Source: Deltaproteobacteria bacterium
GTDB lineage: Bacteria > Bdellovibrionota_C > UBA2361 > J135
Direction: 5' to 3'
DNA: 60,089 nucleotides
Assembly: GCA_020635175.1 (NCBI GenBank)
Contig: JACKAH010000007.1
Coordinates: 1 to 60,089, forward strand
Positions 17,613 to 26,483 of the stretch are shown one piece after another; position 1 is the first letter of the stretch, and every line of letters begins with the position of its first letter. The notes under the pieces were generated by a model, which was given only the letters and a program-made list of their open reading frames with translations, did not search any database and was not told the origin of the DNA. Position numbers and translations under genes: made by a program.

Positions 17613-17660
17613 TTTCAAGTTTTTCATTTTATTAAGTTTTTGCTATAAGCATCTTAAGTT

Positions 17661-19310
17661 ATGAAGATAATTAAATTCTATCTACTCACCTTCGTCCTGC
17701 TTTTTGCGGTTTCGGTTCATGCTCAAGTTGAGCAGGAACAAACCCAATCTAAAAATGAGAGCTTAGCGTCAATTCTACAATCTATTGAAACTTCTAAAGC
17801 AGATTTAGCAAAAAAGCAGAAGTTGCTGCAGAGCAACCAATCACTTGGTAGAAAAGAGGACGTTACCAGGGAGATAGAGGCACTCTCAAACAAAATAGAA
17901 GATTTAAACCAAAGTTTCACAGAGATTGCTTCAGGGATTGATTTAGCGGTTTTTAGTCCTGAGTTAACTGAGACAAATTTTTCTTGGAGCCAAGATCTTA
18001 AAGATCTATTGCAGCCATTAGTAGATGAGTTAAAACAGTTAACAAGTCAGCCACGTGAGATAAATGCTTTAAGAAAAGAAGTTGCGAGCTATGCATTGCA
18101 ACGTGAAAAAGCAAGGCAGGCAATTGAAAATATAAATCAATTCAGCGCCGAGCAGGCTCAAGACATCTCGCTCAAAAAAGCTCTTAAAAGTAGCACCGAA
18201 GACTGGAAAGCAAAGTTAGGAGAGATTGAGACTCGACTAAGTATTGCTCAACAAAAGCTTGATAAGAGACTGTCCGAGCGGCGATCCATCTCACAGTCAA
18301 TTGAGCATATCTTTCAGGTATTCTTTAAAAGCAGAGGAAGGAATCTATTTTTAGCATTTCTCTTTGCTTTCATTTATTGGTACCTGATTAAAAAACTCCG
18401 TGAAGTAATTGATCGAACTGCAGCCAGAAGTGATTCGCGTTCGACCTTAACTGCTAGAATTTTACATCTTAGCTATGTTGTAGCTGCAATTGTTGGTTCA
18501 ATAGCAGTATTCATTGTAGCGCTTTACTTCTTTGAAGATTGGGTTTTGTTGATTTTAGCAATTTTACTTCTAGTAGGAATTGCTTGGGCAACAAAAGAAG
18601 CCCTACCTAAATTTTGGGCACAGGGGGCTCTGCTACTAAATGTTGGCCCAACAAGAGAGGGGGAGCGAGTCATTTACAATGGAATCCCATGGCGCGTGAA
18701 AGATGTAAATTTTTATTCGCTACTTGAAAATACGGCTTTGGTTGGAGGAGTTGTGAGGCTTCCTATTCAAGACCTATTTGAACTTCGATCTCGGCCAATG
18801 GATCCAAACGAACCCTGGTTTCCAACGCATGTGAATGATTGGGTGGTTATGCCTGATGGTACATATGGACAGGTGATTTTTCAAAATCCAGAAGTTGTCC
18901 AACTAAGAAAGCTTGGGGGGAGTATCGTTTCATATCCGAGCTCAGATTTTGTATCGCTAAATCCTCAACTTTTAAGTAAAGGATTTCGAACTTCGGTTAC
19001 GTTTGGTTTTGATTACCAAGATCAGGCAAATATTACTTCAGTTATTCCTGAAAAATTACATACGGCACTTAGTGCTGCTCTAGCTGAGCAGGGCTTTGAG
19101 GATAAGATTGTAAACATGAAAGTTGAGTTTCAGGAAGCTGGAGCTTCAAGCCTAAACTTAGCAATAATTATCGATTTCAAAGGAGAGGCTGCTTATGCTT
19201 ATAATATGCTTCCTCGCTTGATTCAAACAATATGTGTTGATGCTTGTAATAGTGAAGGCTGGAATATCCCATTTGATCAATTAACATTGCATGTTGCGAA
19301 TAAAAATTAG
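17661..19310 (+). CDS. MscS family mechanosensitive channel with periplasmic coiled coil
   Basis: The protein has 549 residues. After a signal peptide (cut near SVHAQ) comes a long coiled-coil periplasmic region (about 25-215), then three membrane helices (about 226-315) and a cytoplasmic MscS beta/vestibule region with VNDWVVMPDGTYGQV and the late SVTFGFDYQ strand. The pore helix is less Gly/Ala-rich than in E. coli MscS. It should release solutes on osmotic downshock or be one of the larger, less understood MscS-like proteins. It overlaps the convergent release-factor-like gene by four bases. Confidence 0.8.
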   Translation: MKIIKFYLLTFVLLFAVSVHAQVEQEQTQSKNESLASILQSIETSKADLAKKQKLLQSNQSLGRKEDVTREIEALSNKIEDLNQSFTEIASGIDLAVFSPELTETNFSWSQDLKDLLQPLVDELKQLTSQPREINALRKEVASYALQREKARQAIENINQFSAEQAQDISLKKALKSSTEDWKAKLGEIETRLSIAQQKLDKRLSERRSISQSIEHIFQVFFKSRGRNLFLAFLFAFIYWYLIKKLREVIDRTAARSDSRSTLTARILHLSYVVAAIVGSIAVFIVALYFFEDWVLLILAILLLVGIAWATKEALPKFWAQGALLLNVGPTREGERVIYNGIPWRVKDVNFYSLLENTALVGGVVRLPIQDLFELRSRPMDPNEPWFPTHVNDWVVMPDGTYGQVIFQNPEVVQLRKLGGSIVSYPSSDFVSLNPQLLSKGFRTSVTFGFDYQDQANITSVIPEKLHTALSAALAEQGFEDKIVNMKVEFQEAGASSLNLAIIIDFKGEAAYAYNMLPRLIQTICVDACNSEGWNIPFDQLTLHVANKN

Positions 19311-19729
19311 TGTTCTGAGTTTTTAGAAACATTTTTACGCAGTACTTTTTTGTCAGAAGTTATTTTTTTATCTTTTAAAACTTTCTCTTTTGCGCGCTTT
19401 GAACGTTTACGTTTCTGCCTTCGTACTTTTTCACGCTCCTGTTGCTTCTTAGACTGCTCACCTTTTATAAGTTGCTCGATTTTATCGCATAATTCTCTTC
19501 GTGCATGAAAACGGTTCATAGCTTGAGATCTGTCTTTTTGACATTTCACTTCTATACCTGTTGGCTTATGCAGTAGATACACACACGATGATGTTTTGTT
19601 GATCTTTTGACCTCCTGAACCTGAACCCTTAATAAACTTCTCTTCTATTTCATCTTCAGCGATAGATAACTCAACCATTCGTTTTTCTAGTTGTATCTCT
19701 TTTTCAATACTAACAGGGTATCTGCCCAT
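19307..19729 (-). CDS. GGQ-domain release-factor-like protein (MTRFR/ArfB-type ribosome rescue)
   Basis: The protein has 140 residues and contains the peptidyl-tRNA hydrolysis motif GSGSGGQKINKT, then a conserved class I release-factor core and a long Lys/Arg-rich tail (QQEREKVRRQKRKRSKRAKEK). It lacks any codon-recognition domain. This layout matches ArfB/ICT1 and mitochondrial C12orf65 (MTRFR), which free stalled ribosomes; the basic tail would enter the mRNA channel or bind rRNA. Which subfamily it belongs to needs a tree. Confidence 0.85.
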   Translation of the reverse strand: MGRYPVSIEKEIQLEKRMVELSIAEDEIEEKFIKGSGSGGQKINKTSSCVYLLHKPTGIEVKCQKDRSQAMNRFHARRELCDKIEQLIKGEQSKKQQEREKVRRQKRKRSKRAKEKVLKDKKITSDKKVLRKNVSKNSEH

Positions 19730-19806
19730 AAAGATCTAATATGAAGTTAAGTAGAAGTTAAGAATAGGAGAGGTGGGGATCAATTACAAAGATAAAAAAT
19801 ACATGG

Positions 19807-19874
19807 TGCCCTGCACAGCAGCAAACCCAAATAACCCATGGAGGTATTATTTGGGTTTGCTGCTGTGCAGGGCA
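19807..19874. repeat. Perfect 28-bp inverted repeat with 12-nt loop (island 2)
   Basis: Arms 19807-19834 and 19847-19874 are exact reverse complements. They start TGCCCTGCACAG and end CAAACCCAAATAA towards the loop. The structure follows the stop codon of the leftward small gene by seven bases, and on that strand it is followed by a T-rich run (TATTTTTTAT). It can therefore act as that gene's terminator, although 28 perfect pairs is far more than a terminator needs. The inner ATTATTTGGG (19846-19855) recurs inverted at 20089-20098 on the far side of the gene, and CTGTGCAGG of the arm recurs at 20124. Confidence 0.85.
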
Positions 19875-19881
19875 TGTTCTG

Positions 19882-20076
19882 TCAGTAGTCATCGCACTCG
19901 TCTTCCTCGTCGTCGAGGATGTACGATATCGGTGCGCACCAGAAATCGAAGCAGGTCTCGAAGCGCTCCTTGCCGAAGAGTCTCACCGGTCCGAGCAGAA
20001 GCTGACCGATCAGGCTGTAGATGATGGCCACGATGAAGATGAGGCTCCAGTAGATCTTCTCCCAGGCATTGCCCAT
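19882..20076 (-). CDS. GC-rich orphan small membrane protein (64 aa)
   Basis: The ATG at 20076 follows a good Shine-Dalgarno (GGGGAG, nine bases upstream). The product has one strongly hydrophobic helix (SLIFIVAIIYSLIGQLLLG, about 11-29), then a basic patch, two Cys and a very acidic C-terminus (DDEEDECDDY). Codon use is GC-rich, in contrast to the flanking genes. No family is recognised. It may be a small inner-membrane peptide with an acidic cytoplasmic or periplasmic tail; topology is not fixed by the sequence. Confidence 0.6.
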   Translation of the reverse strand: MGNAWEKIYWSLIFIVAIIYSLIGQLLLGPVRLFGKERFETCFDFWCAPISYILDDEEDECDDY

Positions 20077-20117
20077 CGCTGAATGCTCCCCAAATAATCC
20101 AAATACATATAAAGACC

Positions 20118-20143
20118 ACTCTCCTGTGCAGGATGGGGAGAGT
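20118..20143. repeat. Hairpin ACTCTCC-N12-GGAGAGT upstream of the 64-aa gene
   Basis: Arms 20118-20124 and 20137-20143 are exact. On the plus strand the hairpin runs into TTTT, so it could terminate rightward transcription before the tetR promoter. On the minus strand it sits where the promoter or leader of the 64-residue gene would be. Its loop contains TGTGCAGG, shared with the 28-bp repeat. Confidence 0.5.
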
Positions 20144-20195
20144 TTTAGCATTTTAGGTAATATAAACAAAGTTTGAGATTATGTTTTTCAGTCGA

Positions 20196-20239
20196 TTGAC
20201 CTATTCCCTTGTTCTATGTTAATATTAAGTCATACGACT
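20196..20239 (+). promoter_or_regulatory. Promoter and probable TetR operator for the RND efflux operon
   Basis: TTGACC (20196-20201), an 18-base spacer and TAATAT (20220-20225) form a sigma70-type promoter. The inverted repeat AGTC-ATAC-GACT (20228-20239) covers the expected start site, a typical place for autorepression by the TetR protein encoded next. Confidence 0.55.
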
Positions 20240-20256
20240 GATTAAATATTTAACAT

Positions 20257-20955
20257 ATGAATATTGCTGAGAAAATACCAACAAAGGAAGCTCTGATTGA
20301 AAGCGCAGCGGAGCTTTTTGTTGAGAAGGGTTACGCTGCTGTGAGCACTCGTGAGATTGCGGATAGGGCAGGTGTAAACCTAGGTTCGATTCAATATCAT
20401 TTTGGTTCAAAGGCTAACCTTTTCGTTGAGACAGTAACCTCAATGATGAGGAGACGTCATGAGTTGAAGAACTATTTCGTGCAGTGCCAGGATATCAGTA
20501 GGAAAGAAGACGCTGCTTTTGAGCTGTGTGTTTTTGTAAGGTCTCTATTATTTGATCTTTGTAATCCTGAGGGCTTGGATGTTTGCAGGTTGATGCATAG
20601 AGAAATTCATGGAGCACCCGCACAAGATCCTGAGATGTTTGAAGCATTAGTTAGCTCTGTTGTTAATGATTTTATATCTCCACGCGACTCTCGCTTGAGG
20701 TCTTTAGTCAACATCTTAGTGCCAGATGCGGATCCTTTTAAAGTTAACATTTATATTCAAGCGATAATCGGGCAGTGCTCTTTTTATGTTACGCATAGGC
20801 CTTTTATTGAGCGCTTAAGAGATGTAAGTGTTAACAGCAGAGAGTATTTAGAGGAAGTGGCAGATACTTTACTTGATTTTACAATGAGAGGACTTGGGCT
20901 TGAGCAAGCGCTTGTATCTCAAGCAATCGCGAAGTCTAAAGAGGTAAAACGATAA
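20257..20955 (+). CDS. TetR family repressor of the efflux operon (CecR-like)
   Basis: The protein has 232 residues. The N-terminal HTH reads SAAELFVEKGYAAVSTREIA followed by GVNLGSIQYHFGSKANLF, the classical TetR signature. The C-terminal ligand domain is longer than average and resembles the CecR (DUF1956) branch. It is the first gene of a three-gene operon with an adaptor and an RND pump, starting two bases before the adaptor gene. It most likely represses the operon and is released by a pump substrate. Confidence 0.88.
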   Translation: MNIAEKIPTKEALIESAAELFVEKGYAAVSTREIADRAGVNLGSIQYHFGSKANLFVETVTSMMRRRHELKNYFVQCQDISRKEDAAFELCVFVRSLLFDLCNPEGLDVCRLMHREIHGAPAQDPEMFEALVSSVVNDFISPRDSRLRSLVNILVPDADPFKVNIYIQAIIGQCSFYVTHRPFIERLRDVSVNSREYLEEVADTLLDFTMRGLGLEQALVSQAIAKSKEVKR

Positions 20956-20957
20956 TT

Positions 20958-22079
20958 ATGAAACGTCAAATTTCAATTGCACTTGCAGTAACATTTTCAA
21001 TTATTTTTGTGCTTGGCGTTATCAAGTACATGCAGATTTCTAAAGCTATTGCTCAAGGTAAGAATAGAAAAATGCCCCCAGCTGCAGTTACTACTTTCAA
21101 AGTTGAGGAGCAAAATTGGCCCAAGATCATTTCTGCTGTTGGAACACTCGTCTCGGTTCAAGGTGCAATGCTAAGTGCCGAAGAGCAGGGTAGGGTTAAT
21201 GAAGTAAGTTTTGAATCTGGTGCTGAGGTAGAAAAGGGGCAGATCTTGGTAGCATTTGATACTAAGGTCGAGCAAGCTCAATTAAAAGGAGCAAAAGCTG
21301 AGCTTCAGCTTGCTAAGCTTAACTTTGAGCGTCAGCAAGCCTTGAGAGAGCGAAAAGCTAATTCTCAAGCTGATGTTGATTCCGCTTTAGCTAATCTTCA
21401 AAATGCTGAAGCTGAAGTAGCTAGATTAGAAGCTGTGATCGATAGAAAATCAGTAATTGCTCCATTTTCTGGTAAGGCCGGTGTTAGGCTAGTTAATGAA
21501 GGCCAAACGTTAAGTGTTGGCACCCCAGTAGTGGCAGTTCATTCATTTGAAGAGCTTTATGTAAACTTTTCGGTGCCACAAAGTGTCATCGCAGAATTGA
21601 CGGTGGGTAGTGATGTCAACTTTAGTGTTGATGCATACCCGGGAGAGCAGTTCAAAGCAAAGCTCACAACTATTGGTAGCGAAATTGATCAGGAGACAAG
21701 AAACCTTCTACTTCAAGCTAAGTTTTCTAATTTGGATCAAAAGCTCAGAAGCGGAATGTTTGTTGATGTAGAGCTTGTATTGCCAGAGGATAGGAAGATT
21801 TTAGCTATTCCTGCGTCAGGTGTGAACTTTGCTCCATATGGAGATAGTGTTTACGTGGTGAATCCTGCTCAGAATGAAGGAGCTCTCCCAACCATTAGTC
21901 CTCAAACAATTCAAATTGGGGAGAGACGTGGAGATTTAGTTTCAATTACTTCTGGTCTCAAGGCAGGCGTTGAAATTGTTAGTTCGGGAACATTTAAACT
22001 AATGCCTGGTGCAGAAGTGCAGATTAACAATGATTATTCTCCTGGTACTGAACTAAATCCTAAACCTGCTGATACATAA
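20958..22079 (+). CDS. RND efflux periplasmic adaptor (membrane fusion protein)
   Basis: The protein has 373 residues with an N-terminal membrane anchor (ISIALAVTFSIIFVLGVI). It has the usual order: lipoyl half (GRVNEVSFESGAEVEKGQIL), alpha-hairpin coiled coil with NSQADVDSALANLQNAEAEV, second lipoyl half (APFSGKAGVRLVNEGQ), then beta-barrel and membrane-proximal domains. It belongs to the HlyD_D23/AcrA type and links the inner-membrane pump to an outer-membrane TolC, which is not encoded in this window. Confidence 0.92.
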   Translation: MKRQISIALAVTFSIIFVLGVIKYMQISKAIAQGKNRKMPPAAVTTFKVEEQNWPKIISAVGTLVSVQGAMLSAEEQGRVNEVSFESGAEVEKGQILVAFDTKVEQAQLKGAKAELQLAKLNFERQQALRERKANSQADVDSALANLQNAEAEVARLEAVIDRKSVIAPFSGKAGVRLVNEGQTLSVGTPVVAVHSFEELYVNFSVPQSVIAELTVGSDVNFSVDAYPGEQFKAKLTTIGSEIDQETRNLLLQAKFSNLDQKLRSGMFVDVELVLPEDRKILAIPASGVNFAPYGDSVYVVNPAQNEGALPTISPQTIQIGERRGDLVSITSGLKAGVEIVSSGTFKLMPGAEVQINNDYSPGTELNPKPADT

Positions 22080-22090
22080 AGGGTCATACT

Positions 22091-25000
22091 TTGAAGTTTA
22101 CAGATATTTTTATTAAGCGACCTGTTTTAGCAATTTGTATTAATTTAATACTCTTGCTAGTCGGCTATCAAGCAATTACAAGCCTTACAACTAGGCAGTA
22201 TCCTCGTAGTGACATGGCGGTAGTCACTGTAAAGACGGCATACATCGGAGCTAACGCTGATTTAGTTAGAGGTTTTGTTACTACCCCACTAGAGCGTGCG
22301 ATAGCGAGTGCTGATGGAATTGATTATCTCTCATCTTCTAGTAAGCAGAGTATTAGTACGATCTCTGCGCACCTTGACCTTAACTATGATGTGAATGCTG
22401 CCTTAACTCAGATTCAAGCAAAGGTTGCTCAGGTTAGAAACGAACTGCCACCTGAAGCTGAGGCGCCAGTAATTGACGTAGAGAGTACTGATAACCGTTT
22501 TGCATCAATGTATCTTAGTTTTTACTCTGATGTGTTGGAGTCAAACCAAATTACTGATTACCTAACTAGGGTCGTACAGCCAAAGTTGTCATCGCTTAGT
22601 GGTGTTCAGAAAGCTGATATCCTAGGTGCTCGTACTTTTGCCATGAGGGTTTGGTTAAAGCCAGATAAAATGGCAGCGATGAATGTCAGCCCATCTGACG
22701 TTCAACAAGCCTTGATCGCTAATAACTATTTATCGGCACCGGGAAATACAAAAGGTTCGATGGTTGTTACAAACTTAACTGTAAATACTGATCTTCAATC
22801 TCGCGAAGAGTTTGAGCAGTTGGTAGTTAAGCATAGTGGTAACACTCTTATCAGGCTCAACGATATTGCAGATGTTGAATTGGGTGCTGAAAACTACGAT
22901 GAAAATGTTCGTTTTGGTGGAAAAACAGCGACATTTATGGGTGTGTGGGTTTTGCCGAATGCAAACTCAATTGATGTTATAAAATCTGTTCGTGAAATAT
23001 TACCTGATATCGAAAACAATCTTCCAAATGGCTTGTCTCTTGGGGTTCCTTACGACGCTACAAAATATATTGAAGATGCAATTCACGAAGTAATTAAGAC
23101 CCTAACAGAAACGATCTTAATAGTAATATTAGTTATCTTCCTTTTTATAGGTTCTATTAGATCTGTCTTGGTTCCAGTTGTGGCTATTCCTCTATCTCTC
23201 ATCGGAGGTGCTGCATTGATGTACTTCTTTGGGTTTACGTTGAACCTGTTGACCTTGCTAGCGATAGTATTGGCGGTAGGGTTAGTGGTTGATGATGCTA
23301 TTGTCATGTTGGAGAATGTGGAGCGTCATGTTCAAGAGGGCATGAAGCCTTTTGAAGCAGCCCTGAGTGCAGCTAGAGAGTTGTTTGGTCCAATTATTTC
23401 TATGACAATTACTCTTGCGGCTGTGTACGCACCTATTGGAGTACAGGGTGGCTTAACAGGGGCACTATTTAAAGAATTTGCATTTACCTTAGCTGGAGCA
23501 GTTTTTGTTTCAGGCTTTGTGGCATTAACATTAAGCCCAATGATGTCCTCGAAGCTTGTTAGTGCTGAGGAACCATCTGTACTTAAACTCAGAGTTGAGG
23601 CCTTTTTTGAAAAATTGCGGCAGCGTTACGATAGCCTACTTGAACGTGTCTTAGAGTATCGAGTTGGAGTACTGACAGCTGCAGTGATTGTTATGTTGCT
23701 AGTTTTTCCATTCTATATGTTTTCTGCAAAAGAACTTGCTCCACGTGAAGACCAAGGAGTTGTTTTTGGTATTGTGCAAGCGGCACCGAACTCATCGCTA
23801 GATCAAACTTTAATCTATACGAGTCGAATAAATCAGATCTATCAAACTTTTCCGGAATACAAGACGTCATTCCAACTTACTGGCCCAAATTTTGGTTTTT
23901 CAGGGATGGTACTTAAGCCCTGGAGCGAAAGAAGTCGTACTTCTGTTAAAATTTCAGAAGAAGCCTGGGGAAAAATGTCAACAGTACCTGGCGTGAGGGT
24001 TATCATAACAACTCCACCAGCGTTGCCGGGTGGGAGTGATTTTCCTGTTGAGATGGTTATCTCTACAACCGCTGAGCCTCGAGAGCTTTTGGATATTGCA
24101 AATCAACTAGTAGGAACTGCTTTCCAAAGTGGTGCCTATATGTTTGCAGATGCAGATCTTAAATACGACCTGCCACAAAGTGAGATTTTAATTGATCGCG
24201 AAAAAGTGGCCACAATGGGTCTTGATCTAAATGATATTGGTCGGGATATCTCTGTTCTGACTGGGGGGAACTATACTAATAGATTCAATATACAGGGACG
24301 AAGTTACAAGGTTATCCCGCAGGCTAAACGAGCTGATAGATTGAACCCAGAACAGATTCTTGATGCATATGTTTCTGGCCCTGGTAACAAATTGATACCT
24401 CTTTCGACAGTTGCGTCATTGAAACAAAGTGTTGAACCGCGTGAGTTAAAGCGATTTCAACAACTAAACTCTGTCACTATACAGGGGGCTCCCCGACCTG
24501 GTATGAGCTTGGATGGTGCATTGACAGTCTTAGAAGAAAAAGCCGCTGAAATTCTACCTGCTGGATTTGAGATTGATTACGCTGGAGAATCAAGACAGCT
24601 ACGAAAAGAGGGTAGCGATCTTTTGATAACCTTAGTGCTTGCTATCGTTTTGATATATTTAGTGCTAGCCGCTCAGTTTGAAAGCTTCCTAGATCCATTT
24701 ATTATTCTAACAGGCTCGGTACCTCTCGCATTAGCAGGAGCGCTACTATTCCCATTTCTGGGGCTTACTTCGATGAATATCTATTCTCAAGTTGGTCTAG
24801 TAACATTAGTTGGGCTTGTTTCAAAAAATGGAATTCTTATCGTTGAATTCGCCAATGCCTTGCAGCGTGAGGGTAAAAACAAAATAGAGGCGATTTTAGA
24901 GGCTTCAAGTACAAGGCTTAGACCTATCCTAATGACATCTGTTGCAACGGTAGTAGGCCACTTTCCGCTTATACTTGCTTCTGGTGCTGGGGCTGGAGCA

Positions 25001-25156
25001 AGAAACAGCATAGGAATAGTCCTTGTCTCAGGTATGTTTATAGGAACATTTTTTACGCTATTTGTAGTGCCTGCAATTTATAGTGTGATGCCTTCTAAGA
25101 CTAAGCTTAGAGTTATTTCAACTAATAAGGAACAAGCAGTTACTAAAATCGCGTAG
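22091..25156 (+). CDS. RND multidrug efflux permease (HAE-1/AcrB type)
   Basis: The protein has 1021 residues, 12 membrane helices and two large periplasmic loops. The proton-relay Asp pair is present in GLVVDDAIVMLENVERH, and the opening KFTDIFIKRPVLA is standard. This family opening fixes the start at a TTG codon at 22091, preceded by AAAGGG. It is the drug/proton antiporter of the tripartite pump. The short C-terminal tail overlaps the convergent hypothetical gene by 14 bases. Confidence 0.95.
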   Translation: MKFTDIFIKRPVLAICINLILLLVGYQAITSLTTRQYPRSDMAVVTVKTAYIGANADLVRGFVTTPLERAIASADGIDYLSSSSKQSISTISAHLDLNYDVNAALTQIQAKVAQVRNELPPEAEAPVIDVESTDNRFASMYLSFYSDVLESNQITDYLTRVVQPKLSSLSGVQKADILGARTFAMRVWLKPDKMAAMNVSPSDVQQALIANNYLSAPGNTKGSMVVTNLTVNTDLQSREEFEQLVVKHSGNTLIRLNDIADVELGAENYDENVRFGGKTATFMGVWVLPNANSIDVIKSVREILPDIENNLPNGLSLGVPYDATKYIEDAIHEVIKTLTETILIVILVIFLFIGSIRSVLVPVVAIPLSLIGGAALMYFFGFTLNLLTLLAIVLAVGLVVDDAIVMLENVERHVQEGMKPFEAALSAARELFGPIISMTITLAAVYAPIGVQGGLTGALFKEFAFTLAGAVFVSGFVALTLSPMMSSKLVSAEEPSVLKLRVEAFFEKLRQRYDSLLERVLEYRVGVLTAAVIVMLLVFPFYMFSAKELAPREDQGVVFGIVQAAPNSSLDQTLIYTSRINQIYQTFPEYKTSFQLTGPNFGFSGMVLKPWSERSRTSVKISEEAWGKMSTVPGVRVIITTPPALPGGSDFPVEMVISTTAEPRELLDIANQLVGTAFQSGAYMFADADLKYDLPQSEILIDREKVATMGLDLNDIGRDISVLTGGNYTNRFNIQGRSYKVIPQAKRADRLNPEQILDAYVSGPGNKLIPLSTVASLKQSVEPRELKRFQQLNSVTIQGAPRPGMSLDGALTVLEEKAAEILPAGFEIDYAGESRQLRKEGSDLLITLVLAIVLIYLVLAAQFESFLDPFIILTGSVPLALAGALLFPFLGLTSMNIYSQVGLVTLVGLVSKNGILIVEFANALQREGKNKIEAILEASSTRLRPILMTSVATVVGHFPLILASGAGAGARNSIGIVLVSGMFIGTFFTLFVVPAIYSVMPSKTKLRVISTNKEQAVTKIA

Positions 25157-25577
25157 TATCTGAGCTGTGCTTAAATTGACAAGCTTTTTTCTTTCCCTGT
25201 CTAAGAGTTTCAGTCAGCTGAAAGCGAGGATTGCTTGTGTTGAACTTCGATCCCTTCAAGACCAAAGTACGTTTAATGCCTTGGCTATCTACAAAGTTTC
25301 CTTTGAGGTTCACAGTTTTCTTTTTCGCCTTTCCTTTAAACTGAAAAGGGGCATTGTTTAAAAAACCAACTAACTTTTTGCCACCATTTGCAGATAAGAC
25401 TAGTGAGACTGGGAAGCTCTGAGTTGGAGTGCAGTTAAATCCTTTGAAGGATTTAGCTTTCGTAAGATTCATGAAGCCGACATAATTTCCTGCTGCATTT
25501 ACAAACTTTTCAGCAAATACGTTTGACGGTAATACCACTAGGCAAAATGTAAGGCATGTGACCAATCTCAGACTCAT
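25143..25577 (-). CDS. Secreted hypothetical protein
   Basis: I start at 25577 (MSLRLV), which gives a clean signal peptide ending near SNVFA; an in-frame codon at 25589 adds four residues. The mature part, about 120 residues, is basic and strand-rich (SFPVSLVLSANGGKKLVGFL, KGKAKKKTVNLKGNF) and has two Cys. It looks like a small beta-sandwich or lipocalin-like periplasmic protein. No family is recognised. It converges on the RND gene. Confidence 0.55.
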   Translation of the reverse strand: MSLRLVTCLTFCLVVLPSNVFAEKFVNAAGNYVGFMNLTKAKSFKGFNCTPTQSFPVSLVLSANGGKKLVGFLNNAPFQFKGKAKKKTVNLKGNFVDSQGIKRTLVLKGSKFNTSNPRFQLTETLRQGKKKACQFKHSSDTTRF

Positions 25578-25663
25578 TTCAAGCTCCATAATTTTAAGAC
25601 GTCTGAATCCTAGAGTAATATCTACTTTAACTCAAACCTGAATTTAATAAGGAGCTAAGCGCC

Positions 25664-26068
25664 TTATTTTTTTGTTTTTATTTTGTCTAAAACTTTGCCG
25701 ACTTTTTCAGCAAGCGCTTCTTTCAGGGCAGTTTTGATTACAAAGTCAGTGACCCCGGAGGAGATTGCTTGCATGACCCTCTCTCGATCTTGAACATTTG
25801 TAAGCATGATTATAGGGAGTTCTTTGTTGTGTTTTCTTACCTGCTTTAAAACTTCGAGACCTGATAGACCAGGCATCTCCCAATCCAATAGTAGTAAATC
25901 TAGTTTCTCGTATTCAATATCGTGCATTATTCTGGATTGGTCTTGAGAAAGAAAAACATTGTGATAACCAGCCTTTCCTAACCATAGTTTGATAATGATT
26001 GAGATGTCAGGATCGTCATCTAGTACAGCAATTCTTGCGTCATGGAATGGAGGTTTAAGCTTTGACAT
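25664..26068 (-). CDS. Stand-alone response regulator receiver protein
   Basis: The protein has 134 residues and is only a CheY-like receiver. It shows DDDPDIS, the phospho-acceptor in LLLLDWEMPGLSGLEVLKQV, the switch Thr in IIMLTN and the Lys in FVIKTAL. There is no output domain and no kinase nearby, so it is probably part of a phosphorelay or a motility/taxis adaptor whose partner lies elsewhere. Confidence 0.88.
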   Translation of the reverse strand: MSKLKPPFHDARIAVLDDDPDISIIIKLWLGKAGYHNVFLSQDQSRIMHDIEYEKLDLLLLDWEMPGLSGLEVLKQVRKHNKELPIIMLTNVQDRERVMQAISSGVTDFVIKTALKEALAEKVGKVLDKIKTKK

Positions 26069-26150
26069 AGTTGTTAAACGGTTTTGAAGAGAAATACTCC
26101 TTCATCTTACTAGGTTCCTGTAGTTACCAAAGTGTATTATAATTAAATAG

Positions 26151-26483
26151 ATGAAAGAAGATCGAAAAAGGCAAGTAATTGTTATTTTAACCATGACTCT
26201 AATCCTGTTTGGGTTGTTTATCTGGGATGCTTATGAGCCCCCTGCTCCAAAGCAAGCAGAGACATCCTCTGCTTCAGGCTGCTTTGCTAACAAGACCTGC
26301 GAGTACTGTTCTATAGAAAATCAATGCCCAATCGATCGATGTGTTCAATTGAATATCTGCCGAAGTTCTGCTTTGAGAATGAACCCATTTGATATTATGA
26401 ATACCTGTAAGGTTTCTGGCTATACATGCATGAATAGAGCTGAATATGAAAGAAAGCTCGCTGAAGCAGAACAGACAAATTAA
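26151..26483 (+). CDS. Membrane-anchored Cys-rich small protein
   Basis: The protein has 110 residues: a positively charged N-terminus, one membrane helix (VIVILTMTLILFGLFIW), then an exported segment holding eight Cys (patterns CEYC, CPIDRC and single Cys after them). This could form a disulfide-bonded knot or bind a metal. The stop codon TAA shares its last A with the ATG of the RtcA-like gene, so the two are translationally coupled. No family is recognised. Confidence 0.6.
   Translation: MKEDRKRQVIVILTMTLILFGLFIWDAYEPPAPKQAETSSASGCFANKTCEYCSIENQCPIDRCVQLNICRSSALRMNPFDIMNTCKVSGYTCMNRAEYERKLAEAEQTN

Noticed and set aside
19807..19874. Integron attC site or CRISPR repeat
   Set aside because: There is no RYYYAAC/GTTRRRY core, no integrase and no repeated spacers. 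The hairpin is perfectly paired, unlike attC.
19773..20169. Longer frames around island 2, including an upstream extension of the 64-aa protein
   Set aside because: The extension runs through the hairpin at 20118-20143 in AT-rich DNA, while a good Shine-Dalgarno sits right before the ATG at 20076. The rightward frames cross the 28-bp hairpin.
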